Assembly: GCA_026129255.1 (NCBI GenBank)
Contig: JAHCIJ010000003.1
Span: 310,001 to 374,000 of the forward strand
DNA length: 64,000 nt
DNA from: Anaerolineales bacterium
GTDB lineage: Bacteria; Chloroflexota; Anaerolineae; Anaerolineales; UBA11579
Direction: 5' to 3'
The translations under genes and the position numbers were made by a program. This document shows positions 35,993-46,219 of the stretch, in pieces. Position 1 is the first letter of the stretch. Every line of letters starts with the position of its first letter. Under the pieces are notes generated by a model, which saw only the letters and a list, made by a program, of their open reading frames with translations, made no database searches and was not told where the DNA came from.

Positions 35993-37303
35993 ATGTCTAC
36001 GCGGCTGATCGAGCATTTGCCTCCAGAAGCACCGCTGCACCTGCCGCTGCAAACCGCGCTGGCCGCCTTGCCGCCTGCCAGCCGCCGCCTGCTGCGCGCC
36101 GTAGCCAAGCAGGCCGAGCAGGATGGCTTGCCCTTGTATATTGTGGGCGGCTTTGTGCGCGATGTGCTGCTGGGTCTGCGCAGCCTGGATCTGGACTTGG
36201 TGGTGGAGGGCGATGCGATCGCCTTTGGGCGCAAGCTGGCCCGCGCGCAGGGCGGCAGCCTGCGGGCGCACAAACCGTTTGGCACCGCGGTGTGGACCCT
36301 GGAACCGGCTGCCGGGCTACCAGACTTTGTTGACTTGATCTCGGCGCGTCGCGAGACCTATGCGCGCCCCGGCGCGCTGCCCACCGTGCAGCTTTCGACC
36401 CTGCAGGATGATCAATACCGCAGAGACTTCACCATCAACACATTGGCCCTGCGGCTGGACGGGGCACAGGCGGGCGAGCTGTATGACCCCTGGGGTGGCC
36501 TGAGTGACCTGCGCCGCGGCCTGGTGCGCGTGCTGCACGAAGGCTCGTTTTCAGACGACCCTACGCGTATGTTCCGTGCCCTGCGTTTTGTGGGGCGTCT
36601 GGGCTTTCAGCTGGAAGGCAGCACCTCTGCCCAGCTGCGCGCCAACCTGCCTGCGCTCCGCCATGTGTCAGGCGAGCGTCTATTCAACGAATTGCAATTG
36701 ATCCTGCAAGAGCCTCAGCGCAGCACGATGCTGATGGGGCTGCAGAGGCGCGGGGTGTTGCGTGCCGTAGAACCCGGCCTGGGCTTCACCGTCAGTATGG
36801 CCGCCGAGCTGGATGCTGCTCCGCTGCCCCCCAGATCTTGGGAGTTGCGCACAGACCCAGCAGAACTGGGCTGGGTGGTGTGGCTGGCACAACTCCCGCA
36901 AGAGAGTGTGCGCCGGGTGATCTACCGTTTGCGCTTCCCGCGTGAGCTGGCAGAGGCGGCCACCGCCGCGGCCAGCCTGCGCACACAGGTGCGCGGCTGG
37001 CTGGGCCTACCTGCCAGCGTAGTCACGCGTCGCCTCGACCGTGTGCCCTTGCTGGCAGTGTATGCAGCTTCTCTGCTGCAGCACAGCGCCCAGCCGGCCC
37101 GGCTGCTGGGGCAATACGCCCGCACATGGCGCACTGTGCAGCCGCACACGGATGGCGAGGCGCTCAAGGCTCACGGGCTCAAGCCCGGCCCGGCCTACAG
37201 CCGCATCCTGGGGCTGCTGCGTGATGCCTGGCTGGATGGCGAGATCAAAACCCCTAAGCAGGAGCAGGCTCTGTTGGAGCGCTTGCTGCGTGAGCACGCC
37301 TGA
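35993..37303 (+). CDS. CCA-adding/poly(A)-polymerase-type tRNA nucleotidyltransferase
   Basis: 436 residues. The class II nucleotidyltransferase head is intact: GGFVRDVLLG, the DxD metal pair in LDLDLVVEGD, the RRDFTINTLAL strand and DDPTRMFRALRF. The C-terminal half is helical without a clear HD domain. It adds or repairs the tRNA 3' CCA end; an A-adding subtype cannot be excluded. The leader is absent: TATGAT (35981-35986) ends 6 nt before the ATG. The downstream GNAT start overlaps its last 14 nt. Confidence 0.9.
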   Translation: MSTRLIEHLPPEAPLHLPLQTALAALPPASRRLLRAVAKQAEQDGLPLYIVGGFVRDVLLGLRSLDLDLVVEGDAIAFGRKLARAQGGSLRAHKPFGTAVWTLEPAAGLPDFVDLISARRETYARPGALPTVQLSTLQDDQYRRDFTINTLALRLDGAQAGELYDPWGGLSDLRRGLVRVLHEGSFSDDPTRMFRALRFVGRLGFQLEGSTSAQLRANLPALRHVSGERLFNELQLILQEPQRSTMLMGLQRRGVLRAVEPGLGFTVSMAAELDAAPLPPRSWELRTDPAELGWVVWLAQLPQESVRRVIYRLRFPRELAEAATAAASLRTQVRGWLGLPASVVTRRLDRVPLLAVYAASLLQHSAQPARLLGQYARTWRTVQPHTDGEALKAHGLKPGPAYSRILGLLRDAWLDGEIKTPKQEQALLERLLREHA

Positions 37304-37820
37304 GACACACTCCCTGCCGCCGGGCTACGGCGTGCGTCCACTCCAGCCAGACGATGCCCTGGCCTTGGAGTGGGATGGCCAATACATTCACTTCCGTCGC
37401 TTATATGTGTTGGCTTTTGAGCGCGCCGCTGCTGGCCGTGCCTGCTTGTGGGGTGTAGTGAGCCCACAGGGGGAACTGGTGGGCCAGGTGTTTGTGCTGC
37501 TCGAGGCTGAGCACGACCCGATGACCGCAGATGGCAGCGAGCGGGCCTTTATTCACTCTTTTCGTGTGCGGCCAGAGCACCGCAATCTGGGCTTGGGCCG
37601 TTCCTTGCTCAACCACGCTGAGCAGGATCTGCGCGTACGTGGCTTTCAATGGGTCACGCTCAACGTGGCGGAAGACAATCCCCGCGCCATGCGCTTGTAC
37701 GAGCGTATGGGTTACCGCCCGCTGGAACCCATTTCCGGTCGTTGGAGTTTTATCGATCACGAGGGCAATCAGCGCCAACTGCATGAGCCGGGTTGGCGCA
37801 TGGGAAAAAATCTGGGCTAG
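37290..37820 (+). CDS. GNAT-family N-acetyltransferase
   Basis: 176 residues. The acetyl-CoA loop is HSFRVRPEHRNLGLGRSLL, followed by LNVAEDNPRAMRLYERMGY, the typical GNAT C-terminal motif. The GTG start (MSTPETHSLPP) lies within the end of the nucleotidyltransferase gene, 14 nt of overlap. The acceptor is unknown. Confidence 0.88.
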   Translation: MSTPETHSLPPGYGVRPLQPDDALALEWDGQYIHFRRLYVLAFERAAAGRACLWGVVSPQGELVGQVFVLLEAEHDPMTADGSERAFIHSFRVRPEHRNLGLGRSLLNHAEQDLRVRGFQWVTLNVAEDNPRAMRLYERMGYRPLEPISGRWSFIDHEGNQRQLHEPGWRMGKNLG

Positions 37821-37865
37821 TCTTTATAGCCCGCCCTTTTTCAGGCTTCTCTTATCTCTGGACGC

Positions 37866-37894
37866 TTGCCATTTCGAATTCAGAATGCTAGAAT
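37866..37894 (+). promoter_or_regulatory. Promoter of the nusA-infB operon
   Basis: TTGCCA (37866-37871) and TAGAAT (37889-37894) are separated by 17 nt. Initiation near 37901 would give a leader of about 88 nt that contains the terminator-like hairpin before nusA. Confidence 0.65.
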
Positions 37895-37929
37895 ATTCAA
37901 GCTTCGTAACCGCATAGTAGTGGCAACGG

Positions 37930-37952
37930 AAGTGGGCACCCCCCACTTTTTT
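37930..37952 (+). terminator. Terminator-like hairpin in the nusA leader (putative attenuator)
   Basis: AAGTGGG and CCCACTT form a perfect 7-bp stem with a 5-nt loop, followed by a T run. It lies after the predicted start of transcription and 37 nt before the nusA ATG, so read-through is needed for operon expression. It is placed where rimP would normally stand. Confidence 0.8.
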
Positions 37953-37988
37953 GCTTATGTAGTATTGGTCGTATTTTTAGGAGTAGGG

Positions 37989-39851
37989 ATGAAGAAAGAA
38001 TTCTCTTTAGCATTCAATGAGGTGCTGGACGACAAGCAGCTCCCGCGCGATGTGATCATCGGCGCGTTGGAGGCTGCCTTGGTTTCCGCCTACCGCAAAA
38101 CGGTGAATGCTTCCACCGCGCAGCAGATCGAGGCGCGCATCAATGAAACCACTGGCGAGATGCAGATCTACGCTGAAAAAGAAGTCGTAGAAGAGGTGCA
38201 GGATCAGCGCACCGAAGTAACGCTGGAGGATGCTCGCAAGGAGAATCCGGAAGCGCAGTTGGATGACCTGGTGCTGGTCGAAAGCACGCCTGAAGATTTC
38301 GGGCGCGTGGCTGCCCAAGCCGCTCGTCAAATGATCCAGCAGCGCATCCGTGAAGCCGAGCGTTCCGCGCAGAAGGATCACTTCTCCACCCTTGAGGGCG
38401 AGATCGTCAACGGTGTGGTGCAAGCCGCCAACCCGCACATGATCACCATCGGGCTCGATCGCAAGGCCGAAGGCAAGATGCCGCGCAGCCAGCAGATCCC
38501 TGGCGAGCGTTTCCGCGTGCATGATCGTGTGCGTGCCCTGCTGCTGGAAGTCAAAGACACCACCCGCGGGCCAGAGATCATCCTGACGCGTGCGCACAAA
38601 GACTTCTTGCGCCGCTTGCTTGAGGATGAAGTGCCTGAGATCTATCAGGGATTGGTGGAAATTCGCTCTATCGCCCGCGAGCCCGGCTACCGCTCCAAAG
38701 TAGCCGTCTCGGCGCTGCAAGCCGGCATTGACCCAGTAGGCGCCTGTGTGGGTATGCGCGGTGTGCGCATCCAGGCCATCGTGCGCGAGCTGCATGATGA
38801 AAAGATCGACGTTATTGAGTGGAACTCTGACCCGTCGCAGTTCATCGCCAAGGCGCTCAGCCCGGCGCGTGTAACCGGCGTGTATCTTGAAGAAGCCAGT
38901 GGTGGCAGCAAGACCGCCACGGTGGTGGTTCCCGAAGACCAGCTCAGCCTGGCCATTGGCCGTGACGGGCAGAATGCCCGCCTAGCCGCCAAGCTGACCG
39001 CCTGGCGCATTGACATCAAGAGCCTGCCGGAAGCCGCCGCAGACGCCCTGGGCAAAGCCCAGGCGGATGCCACCTTCCTGGAGCAGAACCCTGAATGGGG
39101 CGAGCAGTTGCCCCTGGTGGAAGTGGCCCTGGCCAAGAAGGCCGAAGGCCGCCCGCTTACGCCTGAGGAGTACAGCCTGCTGGGCCGCTTTGTGGACCGC
39201 ATTGAGCGCGGCGCACAGAGCGAGCGTGAGGCCATTCTGGATGCGGAGCGCGAGAAGCGCGCCGCAGTGGAAGCCGCCCTGCCGCAGAGCGCCTTTGATA
39301 TTCCGCTGGATGATCTGGAACTGGCGCCCAGCCTGGCCATCAAGCTCAGTGGTGAAGGGTATTCCACCATCGGTGAGCTGATGACCCAGCTCACGCTGGA
39401 CAGCGATGTAGTGCTGGCGCTGCCGGGTATCGGCCCTGAAACCCTCAAGGCCATTCAGGCAGCCATCGATGCGTTTGATTTCCCTGTCACTGAGGCGGCT
39501 CCGGTCGTAGAAGCTGAGCCTGAGCCCGAGGCACCGGAGTCTGTGGTTGAGGCGCCCGTGGCGCTTGAGCCTACCCCGGTGGCAACCGAGGAGCAAGAGG
39601 AGCCGGTACAGCTCTCGCAGGAAGATGAAGATTTGTTGGCGGCAATGCAGGCAGACCGTCCGGCGGCTGGCCAGTCCATCGAAGACATCTTCGCCAAGAC
39701 CACGGCCAAGCTGGCCAGCGACAAGGCCAGCACCAGCCCGGCTGCGGATGAAAAGAAGAAGCGCAAGAAAAAGAAATTCCGCGAGCTGGATTACGATCCG
39801 GATACCGATACCACTATTCCGCGCATGCGCGAGGAGTGGGAAGAAGACTAG
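37989..39851 (+). CDS. nusA: Transcription termination/antitermination factor NusA
   Basis: 620 residues, longer than usual (about 350-500). N-terminal RNA-polymerase-binding domain (1-130), S1 domain (about 135-200), two KH domains ([14 protein letters not shown] and [14 protein letters not shown]), then a C-terminal extension with a helix-hairpin-helix segment ([12 protein letters not shown]) and a long acidic/Lys tail ([15 protein letters not shown]). The start after TAGGAGTAGGG is preferred over an upstream in-frame ATG inside the leader hairpin. First gene of the operon; the usual upstream partner rimP is absent. Confidence 0.95.
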   Translation: MKKEFSLAFNEVLDDKQLPRDVIIGALEAALVSAYRKTVNASTAQQIEARINETTGEMQIYAEKEVVEEVQDQRTEVTLEDARKENPEAQLDDLVLVESTPEDFGRVAAQAARQMIQQRIREAERSAQKDHFSTLEGEIVNGVVQAANPHMITIGLDRKAEGKMPRSQQIPGERFRVHDRVRALLLEVKDTTRGPEIILTRAHKDFLRRLLEDEVPEIYQGLVEIRSIAREPGYRSKVAVSALQAGIDPVGACVGMRGVRIQAIVRELHDEKIDVIEWNSDPSQFIAKALSPARVTGVYLEEASGGSKTATVVVPEDQLSLAIGRDGQNARLAAKLTAWRIDIKSLPEAAADALGKAQADATFLEQNPEWGEQLPLVEVALAKKAEGRPLTPEEYSLLGRFVDRIERGAQSEREAILDAEREKRAAVEAALPQSAFDIPLDDLELAPSLAIKLSGEGYSTIGELMTQLTLDSDVVLALPGIGPETLKAIQAAIDAFDFPVTEAAPVVEAEPEPEAPESVVEAPVALEPTPVATEEQEEPVQLSQEDEDLLAAMQADRPAAGQSIEDIFAKTTAKLASDKASTSPAADEKKKRKKKKFRELDYDPDTDTTIPRMREEWEED

Positions 39852-39872
39852 TTTCGCACAAGGGACACACAC

Positions 39873-40175
39873 ATGGCCAAGCCCAAGAAGCCATCTTCTG
39901 GGCGTCCCCGGCATGTGCCCCAGCGCACCTGTGTAGCCTGCCGAGAAACTGAGGCCAAGGCCGGGCTGGTGCGTCTGGTGCGCACCCCGGAAGGTGTGTT
40001 TGTAGACACCTCTGGGAAGCAGCCCGGGCGCGGCGCCTATTTGCATGCACAACGCAGTTGCTGGGAACGTGGCGTGCGCCACAGCCTGGCCGCCGCGCTG
40101 CGCACCAGCCTAGGCGAAGCCGATGTGCAGCGCTTGATGACATTCTTTGATGCGCTGCCCAAGCAAGACGCGTGA
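39873..40175 (+). CDS. ylxR: YlxR-family RNA-binding protein
   Basis: 100 residues. RTCVACRE and GRGAYLHAQRSC are the YlxR (DUF448) signature. The protein is a small nucleic-acid-binding factor almost always between nusA and infB, as here. Confidence 0.93.
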   Translation: MAKPKKPSSGRPRHVPQRTCVACRETEAKAGLVRLVRTPEGVFVDTSGKQPGRGAYLHAQRSCWERGVRHSLAAALRTSLGEADVQRLMTFFDALPKQDA

Positions 40176-40268
40176 TCGCCTGCGCAGTAGCGCGCAGTCA
40201 GCCGCATAAGCAAGTTGGTAGAATGTGCCGTGGGGGAAGCATTCTTATGGATTGAAGGAGAAGTTGCC

Positions 40269-42083
40269 ATGGCAGAAAATGTGAAAGACACCCAGACCAA
40301 GTCCATCGAGCTCCCCGCCAACCTCACGGTACGTGAGTTGGCCGAAGCCATTGAGGCCAGCCCGATCCAGATCATCAAGACCCTCATGTCCAATGGGGTG
40401 ATGGCCAATATCAACCAGCAGATCGATTTTGATACGGCTGCCGTGGTGGCCGCCGAGATGGGCTACGAAGCCAACTTGCTCAAGGTGGATGAACTGGAGA
40501 GCAAGCCAGTGGGCGAGGTGCCTTTGTGGCGCCAGCTCATCGCTACGGAAGACAAAGACGCCCTCAAACCGCGTGCGCCAGTGGTCACCATCCTGGGTCA
40601 CGTGGACCACGGCAAGACCACGCTGCTAGATGCCATTCGCCAGACCTCCATCGTGAGCGAAGAGGCCGGTGGCATCACGCAGCACATTGGCGCCTACCAG
40701 GCTACCCACAAGGACCGCCTGATCACCTTCCTGGACACGCCGGGCCATGCCGCTTTCACGGCCATGCGTTCGCGCGGCGCCCAGGGCGCCGATGTGGTGA
40801 TCCTGGTCGTGGCTGCCGATGACGGCGTGATGCCGCAGACCAAAGAGGCGCTGGCGCATGCCCGTGCCGCGCGTGTGCCCATTGTGGTGGCACTCACCAA
40901 GGTCGACCGCCCCAACGCCAACCAGGAGCTGGTCAAGAAGCAGCTGTCTGATAACGGCCTGATCCCGGATGAGTGGGAGGGTGACACCATTGTGGTGCCC
41001 GTCTCGGCCAAGCAAAAGATCGGCTTGGAGGATCTACTCGAGGCGATCCTGCTGGTGGCAGACAATACTGAGATCCTGGCCAACCCCAACGGGCAGGTCA
41101 TTGGCACCGTCATCGAAGGTGAGCGTGATCCGGCCCGCGGTGTGATCGCTACGCTGCTGGTGCAGAACGGCACGCTAAAGATGAGCGACACCGTGGTGGT
41201 GGGCACAACCTATGGCCGCCTGCGTGCCATGTTTGACTTTGCCGGTAAGAAGATCGAGAGCGCTGGCCCCTCTACGCCTGTCTCTGTGATGGGCCTGAAT
41301 GATGTGCCTGTGGCGGGTGAGCCTTTCCGTGTAGTGGAAAACGAGCGTGAAGCGCGCGTCTTGGTGGCCGAGCGTGTTGAGAAAGAGAAGGCGGAGAAAT
41401 CCAGCTCTGCTGGCCCGCTGACCCTGGAGAGCATGTTCGAAGCCTTCCAGGCCGGCCATGTGCGTGAATTGCGCCTGATCGTGAAGGCAGATGTGCAGGG
41501 CTCACTCGAGCCGATTGTCTCTTCTTTGGAAGAGATGAAATCCACCGACAAAGAAGGCGAGATCGGCGTGCATGTGCTGCACACCGGCACGGGCAACATC
41601 AGCGAGAGTGACATCCAGCTGGCGGCTGCCTCCAAAGCGATCGTGATGGGTTTCAACGTTGTGGCCGATGGCCCTGCCCAACGCGAGGCTGAAAAAGAAG
41701 GCGTCTCCGTGCGCTTGTACGACATCATTTACCGCATGACCGAAGACGTTGAGAAGGCCCTCAAGGGTATGCTCAAGCCAGAGCTCAAGGAGCGCGTCAT
41801 CGGCAAGGCGGAGGTGCTGCAGGTCTTCAAGATCAGCCGTTACGGCAAGATCGCTGGTTGCCGCGTCACCGAAGGTGAGTTGCGCCGTGGCGCTTTCCTG
41901 CGGGTCTTCCGCGGCGGCACGCTTGTGCATGAGGGCGAGTTGAGCTCGCTCAAGCACGAGAAAGATGATGTCAAAGAAGTCAAGACGGGCTTCGAGTGTG
42001 GCATCAACCTCAAAGATTTCGATGATTTCAAGGAAAAAGACGTCATCGAATGTTATGTTCGCGAGTTGGTGGCTGCCCAGTAA
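40269..42083 (+). CDS. infB: Translation initiation factor IF-2, short form
   Basis: 604 residues, lacking the long N-terminal extension of enterobacterial IF-2. An IF2_N module (about 15-65) precedes the GTPase domain with GHVDHGKTT, DTPGHAAF and TKVDRPNAN, and domains II-IV (FKISRYGKIAGCRVTEG, FECGINLKDFDD). It places initiator tRNA on the 30S subunit. The ATG follows GAAGGAGAAG. TAGAAT at 40219-40224 could be an internal promoter. Confidence 0.96.
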   Translation: MAENVKDTQTKSIELPANLTVRELAEAIEASPIQIIKTLMSNGVMANINQQIDFDTAAVVAAEMGYEANLLKVDELESKPVGEVPLWRQLIATEDKDALKPRAPVVTILGHVDHGKTTLLDAIRQTSIVSEEAGGITQHIGAYQATHKDRLITFLDTPGHAAFTAMRSRGAQGADVVILVVAADDGVMPQTKEALAHARAARVPIVVALTKVDRPNANQELVKKQLSDNGLIPDEWEGDTIVVPVSAKQKIGLEDLLEAILLVADNTEILANPNGQVIGTVIEGERDPARGVIATLLVQNGTLKMSDTVVVGTTYGRLRAMFDFAGKKIESAGPSTPVSVMGLNDVPVAGEPFRVVENEREARVLVAERVEKEKAEKSSSAGPLTLESMFEAFQAGHVRELRLIVKADVQGSLEPIVSSLEEMKSTDKEGEIGVHVLHTGTGNISESDIQLAAASKAIVMGFNVVADGPAQREAEKEGVSVRLYDIIYRMTEDVEKALKGMLKPELKERVIGKAEVLQVFKISRYGKIAGCRVTEGELRRGAFLRVFRGGTLVHEGELSSLKHEKDDVKEVKTGFECGINLKDFDDFKEKDVIECYVRELVAAQ

Positions 42084-42114
42084 GGGTGCCGCCAGTACAC
42101 ACAGGTAGGCGGGA

Positions 42115-42522
42115 ATGGTTTCTCTCTCACGTGCCGGGCGGATCGGTAAACGCATGCGCGAGCTGCTTTCTGAGATGCTCTTGTTCCGCGTCACAGACCC
42201 GCGCTTGCAGGGTGTGTTTGTCACCGATGTCAATGTAGACCGCGAGCTTTCGCTGGCCAGCGTCTTCGTCTCCGCGCTCGAAGGCGTTGCGCGCGAGAAG
42301 GAGATCCTGGCTGGCTTGAAACACGCTAGCGGCTTCCTGCGTAGCGAGCTGGCTCGCGAGATGGACCTGCGCACCTTCCCGCGCCTGCGCTTTGTGTGGG
42401 ACCCCACGCCGGAGCGCGCCGAGCGCATTGAGCAGATCATCTCTGATCTCAATCAGCCCAAAACTGACCCGCAGCCGGGTAGCGCGCAAGGTACTACCCC
42501 GGACGAATCCAGCAGTGAATAG
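42115..42522 (+). CDS. rbfA: Ribosome-binding factor A
   Basis: 135 residues. A KH-like fold with RAGRIGKRMRELLSEML, DPRLQGVFVTDV and LRTFPRLRFVWD, typical of RbfA, which matures 16S rRNA 5' ends. The C-terminal 20 residues are a flexible acidic tail. It overlaps the nrnA GTG start by 8 nt. Confidence 0.94.
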   Translation: MVSLSRAGRIGKRMRELLSEMLLFRVTDPRLQGVFVTDVNVDRELSLASVFVSALEGVAREKEILAGLKHASGFLRSELAREMDLRTFPRLRFVWDPTPERAERIEQIISDLNQPKTDPQPGSAQGTTPDESSSE

Positions 42523-43468
42523 CCAATTACTCCAGCAAGTTGCGGCCCGCCTGCGCGCCGCGCAGCGCGTGCTGGTCACCTCACATGTGCGCCCGGATGG
42601 CGACGCCATCTCTTCGGTACTGGCCTTGGGGCTGGCGCTGCAAGCACAGGGCAAAGACGTGCAGATGGTGCTGGCAGATGGCGCACCGCAGGACTTCAGC
42701 CATTTGCAGGGGTGGGGCCAGGTGCTGCGCGCCGGCCAGGCGCCGGTAGACCTGGTGGTGACGGTAGACGCCGCCACCCAGGAGCGCTGTGGGGAAGTGC
42801 TGCGTCACTTCCCGCAGGTGCATATCAATATCGACCATCACATCAGCAACACCAATTACGCTGAGCTCAACCTGGTAGACCCTTCGGCGGTGGCCACCTG
42901 TGCGCTGCTGGCCGAGCAATTCCCGGCACTGGGGCTCGAATTTTCGCCCGCCGTGATCGATGCGCTGCTTACCGGCATCCTCACTGACACCATGGGCTTC
43001 CGCACCTCGAACATGAACCCCAAGGCCATGCGCCTTGCCGCAGACCTGGTAGAGATGGGGGCAGACCTGCCTGCTTTGTATGAGCGTGCCCTGCTGCGCC
43101 GCTCCTTCCAGGCGATGCGCTACTGGGGCGCGGGCCTCACCAGCCTGCAGCAGGAGCCTGGCCTGGTGTGGGGCAGCCTGTCGCTGGCGGATCGCAAGGC
43201 AGTCGGCTACCCCGGCAACGATGACGCTGAGCTGGTCAATAATATTTCGATGATCGAAGGCGCCAACATTACGGTGCTTTTTGTTGAGCAGGCCGACAAC
43301 CATGTCAAAGTGAGTTGGCGCAGTCAGGGCGGCAAAGATGTCTCCCGTATTGCGGCCCTCTTCGGCGGCGGCGGCCACGTCGCAGCAGCCGGCGCGGTAG
43401 TGAACGGCAGCCTGGCCGAAGCCCAGGCACAGGTGCTGGCCGCCACGCGGGCGGCGCTGGCAGAATAA
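42515..43468 (+). CDS. nrnA: DHH-family oligoribonuclease/pAp-phosphatase
   Basis: 317 residues. Catalytic motifs SHVRPDGDAISS, VDAATQER, NIDHHISN and the DHHA1 glycine loop GGGGHVAAAG are intact. It degrades nanoRNA and 3'-phosphoadenosine 5'-phosphate, and commonly sits between rbfA and truB. The GTG start (NSQLLQQ) overlaps rbfA. Confidence 0.92.
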   Translation: MNSQLLQQVAARLRAAQRVLVTSHVRPDGDAISSVLALGLALQAQGKDVQMVLADGAPQDFSHLQGWGQVLRAGQAPVDLVVTVDAATQERCGEVLRHFPQVHINIDHHISNTNYAELNLVDPSAVATCALLAEQFPALGLEFSPAVIDALLTGILTDTMGFRTSNMNPKAMRLAADLVEMGADLPALYERALLRRSFQAMRYWGAGLTSLQQEPGLVWGSLSLADRKAVGYPGNDDAELVNNISMIEGANITVLFVEQADNHVKVSWRSQGGKDVSRIAALFGGGGHVAAAGAVVNGSLAEAQAQVLAATRAALAE

Positions 43469-43597
43469 GTGGTTTGTGTGAATTTGGGCCGAAAGACCCA
43501 TAGTTAATTTGCGTCTAAGGCGTTAGAAAGAACACAGAAAGGAAATCATCGTTTTCACATGCACGGCTATCACTCAGACTCTGGGGATAGGGGAACC

Positions 43598-44497
43598 ATG
43601 AATCAAGATGTAAACAACCTTGTATCAGGTGTACTGGTCGTTGACAAACCGGTAGGGCTCACCTCGCATGATGTGGTGCAGATCATCCGCCGCGGCACCG
43701 GCATCCGCCGGGCCGGTCACACGGGCACGTTGGATCCGCGCGCCTCAGGCGTGCTGGTCGTGCTCATCGGCCCGGCCGTACGCCTGAGCGAGTTCGTGTC
43801 CGCAGAAGACAAGCGCTACCAGGCGACTATTCGCCTGGGCAGTTCCACAGACACCTACGATGCAGAAGGCACGCCTAGCGGCCCCGAAGTACCGGTACAT
43901 GTGGAGAAAGAGCAGTTTACTGAACTGCTCACCCATTTTGTGGGCGAGATCGAGCAAAAACCGCCCGCCTACTCTGCGATCAAAGTGCAAGGCCAGCGCG
44001 CCTACAACATGGCGCGCCGTGGCGAAGAAGTAGACTTGGCGCCGCGCATCATCAACGTGCACAGCCTGGAGCTGCTGGAATGGGCGCTGCCCGAAGCGGT
44101 GGTGGATGTGCATTGCTCCTCGGGCACCTATGTGCGCTCCCTGGCGCATGACATTGGTGAGGAGCTGGGCGTCGGCGGCCACCTGGTCGGTCTACGCCGT
44201 ACGCGCAGCGGCCGCTTCACCCTGCGCGATGCTGTCTCCCTGCGCCGCCTGCGCGAAGCCTTCGAGCAGGGCACCTGGGCACAGTTCCTGATCCCGGCCG
44301 CCGAAGCTTTAGCGGATTGGCCCGCGGTGGAGTTGGACGAGGCTGCCTTGCACAAGATCACCAACGGTATCCGCATCCCGGCGCCAGAAGGCGCCAGCGG
44401 GCTGGCGCGTGCCGTCAGCCAGCAGGGTGAGTTGGTGGCCGTGGTCGAAGTGAAAGATGGGGAATGGCAACCCCGTAAAGTCTTCCTGGCCTCTTAG
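43598..44497 (+). CDS. truB: tRNA pseudouridine(55) synthase
   Basis: 299 residues. The catalytic Asp is in GHTGTLDPRASGVL; KPPAYSAIKVQGQRAY and CSSGTYVRSLAHDIG complete the TruB signature. It modifies U55 of tRNAs. The ATG follows AGGGGAACC. A 129-nt gap before it contains only a weak stem (TGGG/CCCA near 43486-43502) and no clear promoter. Confidence 0.96.
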   Translation: MNQDVNNLVSGVLVVDKPVGLTSHDVVQIIRRGTGIRRAGHTGTLDPRASGVLVVLIGPAVRLSEFVSAEDKRYQATIRLGSSTDTYDAEGTPSGPEVPVHVEKEQFTELLTHFVGEIEQKPPAYSAIKVQGQRAYNMARRGEEVDLAPRIINVHSLELLEWALPEAVVDVHCSSGTYVRSLAHDIGEELGVGGHLVGLRRTRSGRFTLRDAVSLRRLREAFEQGTWAQFLIPAAEALADWPAVELDEAALHKITNGIRIPAPEGASGLARAVSQQGELVAVVEVKDGEWQPRKVFLAS

Positions 44498-44501
44498 CCT
44501 T

Positions 44502-45425
44502 ATGCAGCAGTTCACCTCCCTGCAATCTGCCAGTGCGCACAACGCCTGGCTGACCATCGGCTCGTTTGACGGTTTGCATGCAGGGCACCAACAGATCATC
44601 AAAGAGATCACCGCCGGGGCGCACGCACAGGGCGCACCGGCTGTTGTACTGACCTTTGAGCCGCACCCCGCAGAAGTTTTGCGGGGGCCGCTCAAAGGTT
44701 TTTATTTACTGGACCCCGAAGACAAGCTGGAGATCTTCGCCAGCCTTGGGGTGGATATCCTCATCGCCCATCCTTTTGATGACAACTTACGCAACACTAC
44801 CGCGGAAGCATTTGTCCAGTGGGTACATGAGCGTTTGAACGTTCAGCAGCTCTGGGTGGGGCACGACTTTGCCCTGGGGCGAGACCGCCAGGGAAACTTT
44901 GACGCCCTGCGCCGCTTCGGGGCGCAGATGGGTTTCTCGGTGCACCAGGTGATGCCGGTGCGTGTGGATGGCCAGGTAGTGTCTTCCACCTCCATACGCA
45001 ACGCCCTGGCTGAAGGCGATGTAAGCGTCGCTGAGCGCCTGCTAGGGCGCCGCTATGCCCTTACTGGCTCGGTGGTGAGCGGGGCACAGCGCGGTCGCAC
45101 GATCGGCATCCCCACCGCCAATGTGCAGGTACCGGAGCGCCGCCTGGTACCGGCTAGCGGGGTGTATGTCACCTGGGCCGAGCTGGCGGGTGTGCGCTAT
45201 CCGAGCGTGACCAACATCGGCGTGCGGCCTACCTTTGAAGATGGCGCCCCCGCACCGGTTGTAGAGACCCACATCTTGGATTATTCTGGAGGGGAGTTTT
45301 ACGGCCAACCCCTCAGGCTGGAGTTTGTCTCCCGCTTGCGTGGCGAGCAGAAGTTTGCCGGGGTAGACGAGTTGGTGCGGCAAATTTATTTGGATATCGA
45401 GCAAGCCAGAGCGACCCTGACCTGA
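44502..45425 (+). CDS. ribF: Bifunctional riboflavin kinase/FAD synthetase
   Basis: 307 residues. The N-terminal adenylyltransferase half has [13 protein letters not shown] and [13 protein letters not shown]; the C-terminal kinase half has [12 protein letters not shown] and [11 protein letters not shown]. It makes FMN and FAD from riboflavin. It starts 4 nt after truB and shares one base (TGATG) with thyA. Confidence 0.95.
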   Translation: MQQFTSLQSASAHNAWLTIGSFDGLHAGHQQIIKEITAGAHAQGAPAVVLTFEPHPAEVLRGPLKGFYLLDPEDKLEIFASLGVDILIAHPFDDNLRNTTAEAFVQWVHERLNVQQLWVGHDFALGRDRQGNFDALRRFGAQMGFSVHQVMPVRVDGQVVSSTSIRNALAEGDVSVAERLLGRRYALTGSVVSGAQRGRTIGIPTANVQVPERRLVPASGVYVTWAELAGVRYPSVTNIGVRPTFEDGAPAPVVETHILDYSGGEFYGQPLRLEFVSRLRGEQKFAGVDELVRQIYLDIEQARATLT

Positions 45426-46219
45426 TGCAAACCTACCTGGACCTGATGCAGCGCGTGCTGGAGAGCGGCGTGGAAAAACACGACCGCACGGGTACCGGCA
45501 CGCGTTCGCTGTTTGGCCACCAGATGCGCTTTGACCTGCAGCAGGGTTTCCCGCTGCTCACCACCAAAAAACTGCACACCAAGTCCATCATCCATGAGCT
45601 GCTGTGGTTCCTGCAGGGTGGCACGAACACCGCCTACCTGAAGGAGAACGGCGTGCGCATTTGGGACGAGTGGGCCGATGCCAACGGTGACCTCGGCCCG
45701 GTGTACGGCGCCCAGTGGCGCAGCTGGCCCGCGCCCGACGGGCAGGCGGTGGACCAGATCAGTTGGGTGGTCTCCGAGATCAAGCGCAACCCCGATTCGC
45801 GCCGCCTCATCGTGAGCGCTTGGAACGTGGCCGAGTTGCCCAATATGGCCTTGCCGCCCTGTCACCTGCTTTTCCAGTTCTATGTGGCGGCTGGCAAACT
45901 CTCCTGCCAGCTCTACCAGCGCTCGGCGGACATCTTTCTTGGCCTACCGTTCAATATTGCTTCGTACTCCCTGCTCACGCTGATGATGGCGCAAGTCTGT
46001 GGCCTGCAGCCAGGCGACTTTGTCATCTCGCTGGGTGACTGTCACCTGTACAGCAATCACTTCGAGCAGGCGCGCCTGCAGCTCTCACGCCAACCGCTGC
46101 CGCTGCCGCGCATGCAGCTCAACCCGGCCGTGACCGACATCTTCGCCTTCACCTATGCTGACTTCACCCTGCTCGATTATGAAGCCCATCCCCACATCAA
46201 GGCTGCGGTGGCGGTGTGA
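45425..46219 (+). CDS. thyA: Thymidylate synthase
   Basis: 264 residues, the E. coli length. The catalytic Cys146 is in [16 protein letters not shown] at the N-terminus and [17 protein letters not shown] and DCHLYSNH further on bind dUMP and folate. Makes dTMP from dUMP with methylene-tetrahydrofolate, leaving dihydrofolate for the next gene product. The stop overlaps folA (GTGA). Confidence 0.97.
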   Translation: MQTYLDLMQRVLESGVEKHDRTGTGTRSLFGHQMRFDLQQGFPLLTTKKLHTKSIIHELLWFLQGGTNTAYLKENGVRIWDEWADANGDLGPVYGAQWRSWPAPDGQAVDQISWVVSEIKRNPDSRRLIVSAWNVAELPNMALPPCHLLFQFYVAAGKLSCQLYQRSADIFLGLPFNIASYSLLTLMMAQVCGLQPGDFVISLGDCHLYSNHFEQARLQLSRQPLPLPRMQLNPAVTDIFAFTYADFTLLDYEAHPHIKAAVAV

